From Flavobacteriales bacterium (GTDB lineage: Bacteria > Bacteroidota > Bacteroidia > Flavobacteriales_E > Vicingaceae), in NCBI GenBank assembly GCA_002706365.1, contig PALM01000033.1, positions 1-37,497 of the forward strand: 37,497 nucleotides of DNA, given 5' to 3'. The notes below the pieces were generated by a model. It was not told where the DNA came from, searched no databases, and worked only from the letters and a program-made list of their open reading frames with translations. How positions within the stretch are numbered: position 1 is the stretch's first letter; every line of letters begins with the position of its first letter. This document shows, in pieces, positions 24,139 to 31,174 of this stretch. The translations under genes and the position numbers were made by a program.

Positions 24139-26622
24139 TCACTCCACGATCAACTTACGGCTTGTCCATTTCCCTTTTTCGTCTGAAATGCGCAGGATAT
24201 ATAGACCTTTTCTCATATCAGAGAGGTCGATCGTCAAACGCTGACTGTTCACTCTTAGATCTCTCACCAATGCGCCTGATGTAGAGTACAATTGAACTTC
24301 ATTCATCATTAGATCCGACTCGATGTTCAATAGCTCATTCGCCGGATTTGGATAGATCCTAAGTTGGGCATCGGCTACTTTTAAGTCGGCGAGACCAACT
24401 GCAGACGGACAATTATAATTGCTTCCATAAGTAAAGTTTTGAGTAGAAAGGGTATCCCAGAAACTTTCTATTCTATTTAATACCCGCACCATTTCCGGAA
24501 CATTTTCGTAGTGTGTATTTACAGAATCCTTTCTGCCATAACCAACTACTAGCTCAATGATTTTGCTTTCTCCTGGACGAAGCTTGAAATTATCTACAGC
24601 TGCAAGCAGTCTTCGATCACCCGGCGAACTAGCCGTCTCCCCTGGACCAGGATTTCTTTCCGTCCAGCCGGTTTGATTAAAGGGGTCGCCGGTAAACATA
24701 TAATTGGTAGGAATATTTGTAGTAGCCGGACTGTTCAGCCCATTCCCGCCATATAGTATCGGTCTTCCATCTTTCCAACGACTATTCATATAATTCCATC
24801 TATGAAGTGCAGTAAGAGGGTCACCATTTTGACCACCACCGATATTGTAATATACCATATTGGTCATGCTGTTCGACAAAAACTTTACCCCAACAGCAGG
24901 ACTATTTGCTCCATATCCTGGCTGTCCTTGAAAGGCATCATCGAAATTATCGCCATTGTAGAAATAGGCAATGTTATTTGCAGAATCGCAGCCAACATAA
25001 TCATCTGATGGATTGCCCAAATCACCGTCCATATAGAAGCCCACCTTAGCACTATCGTATGTGGCAGTGCCTCTATTCACAACTCTACATTCTAGGAATT
25101 GTGCCTGATTCAATTCAGGAAATTGAGAACTATTGAAAGCATAAAGCATAAAGTGATATTCTAACAATAAAGAACTATCAGGATTATGTCTTATCCAATA
25201 AATGGCTTCATCACCCTTCATCATGGGGTAATCACCATTTTGTGGATCATAACAACCATTTTGATTTACATCGATGAAAGGAGCTAGATCAGTATGAATT
25301 CCTAAAACTGAATCCGCTACCGCTGGCCAGTTTCTTATTGAGGCCGGCATTTGATAGCTAGTTTGATTGTAATTCGCTATATGATCTAGAACATCTTGCT
25401 TTTTGATCTTGACCATATAATTTCTGTTCAATCCCAAAACATTGCTAACCGGACCTGCACTCCACGATTGATATAAATAGGGCAGATCAGTGCTATTATA
25501 AGCCAATGTTGCACTGTCTCTTCCTACGAACATTACATCACCTACATAGATCGAATAGGTAGGATTGTTCTTAGGGAATCCAAATCCTTTGGCATCATAA
25601 AAGAGGTCAGTTGAAAAGGGAGGGCCATATTCAAATACACTACTGGTTACATTATTGGTCGCCAATGAATCAGTATAGATAGCTCTCTTGCTGGCTTTAT
25701 TGGAATAGATCAGACCTTGGTCGGTACAAAGCATGACCTTATCATCAGTTTGAGCAAGACGGTTTATGCTAGCTACATAATTGGCACTAAATTGGGTTAA
25801 TTTCAATATAGAATCTCTACTGATGAACAGCTGATTCATGGTTCCGGCAAAGAACAGTTGATTGTCCTTAATCAATTTATTTCCATAATTGGTAACACCT
25901 TGACCTTCCATTTCCAATCGATGAAAAATAGGAGGGTTAGGGAAGTCGACTTCAAAGATTCCAGGATCTCCAATAGAATTCTGTGATCCGATTAGATAGA
26001 TCACACCATTATCTTCAATAAAAGCTGTTCCATCGTAAATCGAACTAACATTGTTACCATAATCCACCCATTGATTATTATCGAAAACATAATTGAAGTT
26101 TGGGAAATTCAAGATTATATCGAAACGATAGGCATGTACTCGATCACTACCATCAACCAATACATATTCTGCAACTACTGAGTCATGGTGAACAAAGTTT
26201 TGTCCATCGTACATACTTACAGCACTATCTGTAGCTATCCAGAGATCACCATTAGAAGCAAAAGCCAAGTCATTTATTTCAAGTGTCTTGAACCCATCTG
26301 TCAAGCCGTAGTTCTGAAAATTTCCATCAAAACTGTACAAGCCATTAGTGGTGGCAATCCACAATTTTCCTTGAGTGAATTCCATATCGAATACTACTGC
26401 TGGATTCAGATTTGGGATAGGATAGTTATAAACTACGCCGTTCTGGATCAGTGAAACACCAAAGCTGGTTGACACCCACCATTTTGTTTGACTTTCTTCT
26501 ACAAAATGATATACTTCATTACCTATCAAGCCATCAGATTGGTCGATCTGTTCCCAGTAGTCCTGAGCAATTATAGAAGTTGAAAATAGGGTGAGTATTG
26601 CGCTAAGTAGAATTCGTAACAT
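24139..26622 (-). CDS. T9SS-secreted protein with propeller repeats (paralog B)
   Basis: This 827-residue paralog of the next gene has the same order: a signal peptide (ILLSAILTLFSTSIIAQ); propeller repeats with DGLIGNEVYHFVEES, then WWVSTSFGVS and DLWIATDSAVSMYDG; and a middle domain with FIDVNQNGCYDPQNGDYP (about residue 450). The DGDLGNPSDDYVGC and SPGDRRLL segments and a C-terminal type A sorting domain (IYPNPANELLNIE, then GLYILRI) complete it. The middle domain aligns closely with paralog A, so the pair arose by duplication. The protein should be exported by Sec, crossed through the outer membrane by T9SS and anchored or released at the surface. Function is unknown. It is probably transcribed before paralog A, with a gap of 65-89 bases depending on the start used there. 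Confidence 0.82.
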   Translation of the reverse strand: MLRILLSAILTLFSTSIIAQDYWEQIDQSDGLIGNEVYHFVEESQTKWWVSTSFGVSLIQNGVVYNYPIPNLNPAVVFDMEFTQGKLWIATTNGLYSFDGNFQNYGLTDGFKTLEINDLAFASNGDLWIATDSAVSMYDGQNFVHHDSVVAEYVLVDGSDRVHAYRFDIILNFPNFNYVFDNNQWVDYGNNVSSIYDGTAFIEDNGVIYLIGSQNSIGDPGIFEVDFPNPPIFHRLEMEGQGVTNYGNKLIKDNQLFFAGTMNQLFISRDSILKLTQFSANYVASINRLAQTDDKVMLCTDQGLIYSNKASKRAIYTDSLATNNVTSSVFEYGPPFSTDLFYDAKGFGFPKNNPTYSIYVGDVMFVGRDSATLAYNSTDLPYLYQSWSAGPVSNVLGLNRNYMVKIKKQDVLDHIANYNQTSYQMPASIRNWPAVADSVLGIHTDLAPFIDVNQNGCYDPQNGDYPMMKGDEAIYWIRHNPDSSLLLEYHFMLYAFNSSQFPELNQAQFLECRVVNRGTATYDSAKVGFYMDGDLGNPSDDYVGCDSANNIAYFYNGDNFDDAFQGQPGYGANSPAVGVKFLSNSMTNMVYYNIGGGQNGDPLTALHRWNYMNSRWKDGRPILYGGNGLNSPATTNIPTNYMFTGDPFNQTGWTERNPGPGETASSPGDRRLLAAVDNFKLRPGESKIIELVVGYGRKDSVNTHYENVPEMVRVLNRIESFWDTLSTQNFTYGSNYNCPSAVGLADLKVADAQLRIYPNPANELLNIESDLMMNEVQLYSTSGALVRDLRVNSQRLTIDLSDMRKGLYILRISDEKGKWTSRKLIVE

Positions 26623-26708
26623 AATAGCAGTTTTTAGTGAAACATTGTGCTATTAAGATGTTTCGAGAACTTATTGCGATGCCTGAAGGGGAGAAATTCT
26701 TCTACTGC

Positions 26709-27464
26709 CTAATCAATTATGGCCCTTAGGCGATCAGGATAATCAGTGATAATGCCATCTACACCCCAATCCACGAATTTCTTGAGAGAATCTCTTTCGT
26801 TAACCGTCCACACATTGACCTTCTTACCCATCTTATGCACCTTTCTTACCACTCTTGGATTCACATATCTGCGATTGATATTCACTTCTTGGGCAAAATC
26901 GTATCGTCTCAAACGCTTATAGGTGAATTTGCTTCCACCGTAAAATGGAGCAACGGGGATAAAAGCTGCAAAGAGCTTCTGTATATCGGTATGCAATTCA
27001 GGAAGCTTTCTAAAGTTGGTTAGTATTCGGTCGTTGAAGCTCTGTACAATACACCATTCATTTGCCGAGTATTCATTCACCAATTCAATAATTCGCTTTT
27101 CAATTCCCGGATGATAAGGACTGCCATCTTTTACTTCCAACAGCAGATTGGCTCTTCCATTTACCAGCTCCAATACTTCTCTAAAAGTTGGAACTCTCTC
27201 TGAGGAGAAGTCGGGATGAAACCAACTTCCCGCACTGTACCTTCTGAGTTTGGCTAGTGGTAACTTTCTCACAGATCCCCAGCCATTAGTAGTGCGCACT
27301 ATTGTTTTATCGTGAAGAACCACCACTTCTCCATCTAGAGTCTGACGAAGATCCATTTCAATTCGGTCGACACCAATCTCTAATGCTTTTTCAATTGCAG
27401 CTAGTGTATTTTCAGGTGCTAATCCGGATGCTCCTCTATGAGCGATTACCAGTGGGCGATTCAT
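26709..27464 (-). CDS. Glycerophosphodiester phosphodiesterase
   Basis: The 251-residue protein is a complete GDPD-type TIM-barrel enzyme. The catalytic set is visible: H9-R10 (AHRGASGLAPENT), E36 and D38 (IEMDLRQT), and H51 (VVVLHD), followed by LLEVKDG and IVQSFND strands and the final GVDGIITDYP. It hydrolyses glycerophosphodiesters to glycerol 3-phosphate and an alcohol. It has no signal peptide, so it should be cytoplasmic. The length is normal for the family. A TATATTTA element on the minus strand ends six bases before the ATG. It is divergent from the MORN-repeat gene. Confidence 0.92.
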   Translation of the reverse strand: MNRPLVIAHRGASGLAPENTLAAIEKALEIGVDRIEMDLRQTLDGEVVVLHDKTIVRTTNGWGSVRKLPLAKLRRYSAGSWFHPDFSSERVPTFREVLELVNGRANLLLEVKDGSPYHPGIEKRIIELVNEYSANEWCIVQSFNDRILTNFRKLPELHTDIQKLFAAFIPVAPFYGGSKFTYKRLRRYDFAQEVNINRRYVNPRVVRKVHKMGKKVNVWTVNERDSLKKFVDWGVDGIITDYPDRLRAIID

Positions 27465-27470
27465 TAGTGG

Positions 27471-27478
27471 TAAATATA
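27471..27478 (-). promoter_or_regulatory. Putative -7 element of the glycerophosphodiesterase gene
   Basis: TATATTTA on the minus strand is one base off TAnnTTTG and ends six bases before the ATG at 27464. No TTG is seen at the expected -33 spacing. The position would give an mRNA with an extremely short leader. Confidence 0.45.
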
Positions 27479-27538
27479 GTCCATTCTAAGAATACGCTAA
27501 CTTATTTAGACTGTTTATAAATCATGAGCATTGACTGC

Positions 27539-27545
27539 AGTCTAG
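27539..27545 (-). repeat. Single CTAGACT unit, possible remnant of a CTAGAVY array
   Basis: Read on the minus strand this is CTAGACT followed by G, the same 8-bp end seen at both arrays around the four-helix-bundle gene. An 11-base stretch (27537-27547, GCAGTCTAGAG) is identical to 2088-2098. Flanking units are not recognisable. It lies between the divergent promoters of the glycerophosphodiesterase and MORN genes. Confidence 0.4.
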
Positions 27546-27559
27546 AGCAAAGAGCCAAT

Positions 27560-27567
27560 TAAATTTG
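27560..27567 (+). promoter_or_regulatory. Consensus -7 element of the MORN-repeat gene
   Basis: TAAATTTG is a perfect match to the Bacteroidota TAnnTTTG element and ends four bases before the ATG at 27572. The nearest upstream TTG (27531-27533) is 26 bases away, longer than the usual 17-23. If used, transcription would start at or next to the ATG. Confidence 0.6.
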
Positions 27568-27571
27568 CGGT

Positions 27572-29293
27572 ATGAGAGCAAGCGCAATTATTCTATTAGG
27601 ACTTCTATTCACATCTTCCCTAAGTGCTCAGGTTGAGGCAGAATACAAGTGGGAGAATGGAAATACCAAAGCAAAAGGCACCTTGCTACAAGGTGGAATC
27701 GAAGATGGTAAATGGCTTTACTATGATATTAAGGGTAAGCTAGTTCAAGAGGTGACTTATCACTTCGGAACTATTCAAGGCCCATATAAACAGTACTATC
27801 AGAATGGTAAGGTGAGTGAGCAAGGTTCATTTACCAATGCGAAGAGAGATAGTTTATTCAAGACCTTTTATGAGGATGGGCAATTGGAATCCAAGGGTTA
27901 TTTTGATCTGGGTTATAAAGACAGCCTATGGTCTTTTTATCATCCCAATGGTCAGCTTGCTGAAGAGGGAATGTATGAGAACGATCTTAAAACGGGAAAA
28001 TGGAAGGCCTATTATCCTTCTGGAAAGATCAAACAAGAAAGCGAGCACGATTCTTTAGATTATCGAATAATCTCATTCTATTCTGAAGATGGGAAATTGC
28101 TCCTAAAAGATGGAGAAGGGGAGATAATCGATCTCTATCCAAGCGGTAAGACTAAGTTGAAAGCCCAGATGTCGGCCGGTAAAAAAGATGGCGAATGGCG
28201 TTATTTCTTCGAGAATGGAAAGCTCATGAAGCTAGAGAACTATAAGAATGGTCTGGCAGAAGGGAAGTGGGAGAAGTATTATATGGATGGGCAATTGCAA
28301 TGGTCGGGAGCTTATTCTGCGGATTTGAAATCGGGAAATTGGAAATATTACTTTCCCGATGGAAAGCTTCAAGAAGCTCAGGCTTTCAAGGATGGTTTGA
28401 AGGAAGGTCCTTATGAACTCTATTTTGAAAATGGGAAGCTAGTTGAAAAAGGAAATTATAAATCAGATAAAAAGAATGGAGCCTGGGAATGGTATAAGGA
28501 AGATGGCAGTATGGATATGAGCGGAAGCTTTGATGCTGGAATGCAATCTGGCCATTGGACCTATTATTATAGCGACACCAGCCAGGTGATCAGCGAAGGA
28601 GATTTTGCTAAAGACATGCGTGAAGGGGTTTGGAACTATTACTATCCCGGAGGTGAGAAGTTGAAAGTGGGTAGTTTCAAGAACGACCTTAAAGATGGTG
28701 AGTGGAAAAGCTGGCATGAGAATGGGCAGTTGCTTATTGAAGGGAAGTACGTAAAAGGTAAGGAGGAAGGAATGTGGACCTCTTATTTCTCAGATGGGAA
28801 TTTCCAGGATCAGGGCTATTATGATGCGGGTATGATGGATAGTCTGTGGACAGGTTGGTATCCAACTGGACAGGTGAGATACAGTGGGAGTTATGATGAT
28901 GGTGAGAAAGATGGTACATGGACTTTCTGGAATGAGAGAGGCGCTAAGGAGCTGGAAGAGAATTACGCAAATGGCATGCTCAATGGATTGAGAACCTCAT
29001 GGTATGAAAACGGCAAGCCAAGAGATATGGGGAATTATAAGGATGATCGCCAAGATGGACTTTGGTATTACTATTATGAAAGTGGAAGTCCTATGAGAGA
29101 AGTGAATTATAAAGAAGGAAGAGTGCATGGATCATATACTTCATGGCATGAAATAGGAACTCTTGAAAGCGAAAAGCATTATGTGGAAGGAGTACCTCAT
29201 GGAACCTTTAGATTTTACGGTAAAAAGGCCGGAGATCTATTAAAGGAGATCAAGTTTAAAATGGGCGAGCGCATAGAAGTGACTGAAAACTAA
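27572..29293 (+). CDS. Exported protein of about 22 MORN-type repeats
   Basis: The 573-residue protein has a signal peptide (AIILLGLLFTSSLSAQ). The rest is an almost uninterrupted string of about 22 units of 23-24 residues with the pattern W-x-x-Y-Y-x-x-G-K-L-x-x-x-G-x-Y-x-x-G-x-x-x-G. This is the MORN_2 type often annotated as YwqK-like antitoxin proteins, a label with little functional meaning. Units near residues 150-195 are the most irregular. Such repeats form extended beta-hairpin solenoids. The protein should be periplasmic or surface-exposed; no lipobox Cys or T9SS sorting domain is seen. A perfect -7 element lies four bases upstream of the start. The next gene, rimP, has its own promoter-like element. 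Confidence 0.82.
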   Translation: MRASAIILLGLLFTSSLSAQVEAEYKWENGNTKAKGTLLQGGIEDGKWLYYDIKGKLVQEVTYHFGTIQGPYKQYYQNGKVSEQGSFTNAKRDSLFKTFYEDGQLESKGYFDLGYKDSLWSFYHPNGQLAEEGMYENDLKTGKWKAYYPSGKIKQESEHDSLDYRIISFYSEDGKLLLKDGEGEIIDLYPSGKTKLKAQMSAGKKDGEWRYFFENGKLMKLENYKNGLAEGKWEKYYMDGQLQWSGAYSADLKSGNWKYYFPDGKLQEAQAFKDGLKEGPYELYFENGKLVEKGNYKSDKKNGAWEWYKEDGSMDMSGSFDAGMQSGHWTYYYSDTSQVISEGDFAKDMREGVWNYYYPGGEKLKVGSFKNDLKDGEWKSWHENGQLLIEGKYVKGKEEGMWTSYFSDGNFQDQGYYDAGMMDSLWTGWYPTGQVRYSGSYDDGEKDGTWTFWNERGAKELEENYANGMLNGLRTSWYENGKPRDMGNYKDDRQDGLWYYYYESGSPMREVNYKEGRVHGSYTSWHEIGTLESEKHYVEGVPHGTFRFYGKKAGDLLKEIKFKMGERIEVTEN

Positions 29294-29322
29294 GAGATGT
29301 GTGCCAATTTGGTAATTATTAT

Positions 29323-29330
29323 TACCTTTG
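29323..29330 (+). promoter_or_regulatory. Consensus -7 element of the rimP-nusA-infB operon
   Basis: TACCTTTG matches TAnnTTTG exactly. It lies 28 bases upstream of a strong hairpin and 76 bases upstream of the proposed rimP start. The only nearby TTG (29309-29311) is too close for a standard -33 element. Confidence 0.5.
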
Positions 29331-29358
29331 CGGCCTGAAATGAGTTAAGATATTGATT

Positions 29359-29378
29359 GAGGGGACGCGAGTCCCCTC
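29359..29378 (+). promoter_or_regulatory. GCGA-capped leader hairpin before rimP
   Basis: An 8-bp perfect stem (GAGGGGAC with GTCCCCTC) is closed by the GNRA-type tetraloop GCGA. A short T-rich stretch (CTCTTTTC) follows. It lies in the leader between the -7 element and the rimP start. It could be an attenuator or protein-binding site that controls the operon, or a weak terminator for the upstream MORN gene. The short T-run argues against full termination. Confidence 0.65.
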
Positions 29379-29406
29379 TTTTCATAAACATATAGAACGA
29401 TTAAGC

Positions 29407-29874
29407 TTGATTACTGAAGCCCAAATAAGAGAATTAGTTGAAGAGAAGATTGCAGGAATGGATTACTTCATTGTATCTATTACTGTAAGTGCTTCAAATA
29501 GTATTCGTGTAGAGATCGATGGTGATCACGGGGTGAAGATCAATGATTGCGTAGAGATCAGTCGCCATATTGAAGGAAGTCTCGACAGGGAGCAAGAAGA
29601 TTTTGAATTGGTGGTGAGTTCAGCCGGAATGGATCAGCCTTTTAGGATCCTTAGACAATACCAGCGTTATTACGGTAGAATGGTTGAGGTGAAAGTGAAA
29701 GGTGGAGAGAAAGTGAAGGGTAAATTGCTATCGGCCAATGAAGAGCAAGTTGAGCTTGAGGTGACTGAAAAGAAAAAAATAGAAGGTAAAAAGAAGAAAG
29801 AACTGGTAACTGAGGAGAGAGTGATCCCAATGGACCAGGTTAATGAAACTAAAGTTGTGATATCATTTAAATAA
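29407..29874 (+). CDS. rimP: Ribosome maturation factor RimP
   Basis: The 155-residue product matches RimP, which assists 30S subunit assembly. The N-terminal domain has RVEIDGDHGVKINDCVEISRH and LDREQEDFELVVSSAGMDQP, the latter being the family's signature, followed by a C-terminal Sm-like barrel. A lysine-rich segment (KKKIEGKKKKE) interrupts the second domain near residue 125, as is common in Bacteroidota. The TTG at 29407 was chosen because it gives the usual family start (ITEAQIRELVEEK). The frame opens further upstream to a TTG at 29353, but that would translate through the leader hairpin and has no family match. nusA follows five bases after the stop. Confidence 0.9.
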   Translation: MITEAQIRELVEEKIAGMDYFIVSITVSASNSIRVEIDGDHGVKINDCVEISRHIEGSLDREQEDFELVVSSAGMDQPFRILRQYQRYYGRMVEVKVKGGEKVKGKLLSANEEQVELEVTEKKKIEGKKKKELVTEERVIPMDQVNETKVVISFK

Positions 29875-29879
29875 TAGAA

Positions 29880-31121
29880 ATGGACAAAATAAATCTGACA
29901 GAGTCATTTTCGGAATTCAAGGAATTCAAAAATATAGACCGTCCCACTATGATGAACATTTTGGAAAGCGTTTTCCGTAACATGATCATCAAGAAGTATG
30001 GATCAGATGAGAACTTTGATATTATCCTCAACATCGACAAGGGTGACCTTGAAGTATGGAGAAACCGCGAGATTGTAGCTGATGGAGAAGTAGAGGATGA
30101 CAATAGTCAAATTGCACTTTCAGATGCCATCAAGATCGAACCTGATTTTGAGGTTGGAGAAGAAGCGTCAGAGGAAGTGAAGTTGAACGATTTCGGAAGA
30201 AGAGCTGTATTGGCTCTTCGTCAGAACTTGATCTCTAAAGTATTGGAGCTTGAGAAAGACAATATCTTCAAGAAGTACGAAGATAGAGTTGGCGATATTA
30301 TCGCAGGTGAAGTTTATCAGGTATGGAAGCGTGAGCTTTTGATCCTCGATGATGAAGGCAATGAATTGATCTTGCCAAAGACAGAGCAGATCCCTAACGA
30401 TTACTTCAAAAAAGGCGACAGCATTAGAGCGGTTGTAAAGCAAGTAGAAATGCGCAACAATAAGCCATTGATCACCTTGTCTAGAACTTCTCCTGTTTTC
30501 CTAGAAAGATTGTTCGAGCAGGAAGTTCCTGAGATCTTTGACGGATTGATCACGATCAAGAATATTGTGAGAGAGCCGGGTGAAAGAGCAAAAGTTGCTG
30601 TAGAATCTTACGATGATAGAATTGATCCGGTAGGTGCCTGTGTAGGTATGAAAGGATCTAGAATTCACGGTATTGTTCGTGAGTTGAGAAATGAGAACAT
30701 CGATGTGATCAACTACACCAACAACCTGCAATTGTATATTACCAGAGCATTGAGTCCAGCTAAAGTATCATCTATCAAAATAGATGAAGAGAGTGGCAAG
30801 GCTGAGGTATTCCTCGCTCCAGATCAGGTGTCATTGGCAATTGGTAAAGGAGGTCACAATATCAAATTAGCTGGAAAGCTAACCGGATATGAGATCGATG
30901 TGTATCGAGAAGATGCTCAAAATGATGTAGAAGACGATGTGGCATTGGATGAATTTGCCGATGAGATCGAAGACTGGATCATTGACGAATTGAAATCAAT
31001 CGGTTGCGATACTGCTAGAAATGTGTTGGAATTGAGTGCGGAAGAGCTGATCAAACGTACTGACCTTGAAGAAGAGACAGTAGAGGAAATCAGAAAGATC
31101 TTCCAGGCAGAATTTGAATAA
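29880..31121 (+). CDS. nusA: Transcription termination/antitermination factor NusA
   Basis: This 413-residue NusA has the expected domain order: an N-terminal RNA-polymerase-binding domain (residues 1-135), an S1 domain (about 136-205, with GEVYQVWKRELLILDDEGNE), KH1 (about 230-295, with DPVGACVGMKGSRI), KH2 (about 300-345, with LAIGKGGHNIKLA), and a C-terminal helix-hairpin-helix segment ending in EEIRKIFQAEFE. It lacks the pair of acidic repeats of E. coli NusA, which is normal outside proteobacteria. It modulates pausing, termination and antitermination and is co-transcribed with rimP and infB. Confidence 0.96.
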   Translation: MDKINLTESFSEFKEFKNIDRPTMMNILESVFRNMIIKKYGSDENFDIILNIDKGDLEVWRNREIVADGEVEDDNSQIALSDAIKIEPDFEVGEEASEEVKLNDFGRRAVLALRQNLISKVLELEKDNIFKKYEDRVGDIIAGEVYQVWKRELLILDDEGNELILPKTEQIPNDYFKKGDSIRAVVKQVEMRNNKPLITLSRTSPVFLERLFEQEVPEIFDGLITIKNIVREPGERAKVAVESYDDRIDPVGACVGMKGSRIHGIVRELRNENIDVINYTNNLQLYITRALSPAKVSSIKIDEESGKAEVFLAPDQVSLAIGKGGHNIKLAGKLTGYEIDVYREDAQNDVEDDVALDEFADEIEDWIIDELKSIGCDTARNVLELSAEELIKRTDLEEETVEEIRKIFQAEFE

Positions 31122-31174
31122 TGCTTATTTTGCTTCTGCCGAACGAAAAATAGAATAATAGAGTAAAAGAATAT

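Noticed and set aside
29359-29380. Strong intrinsic terminator for the MORN gene
   Set aside because: The stem is good but the T-run is only four T broken from the stem by C and T bases, and the hairpin lies after the rimP -7 element.
29353-29406. Longer rimP from TTG 29353
   Set aside because: It would translate through the leader hairpin and adds residues not found in the family.
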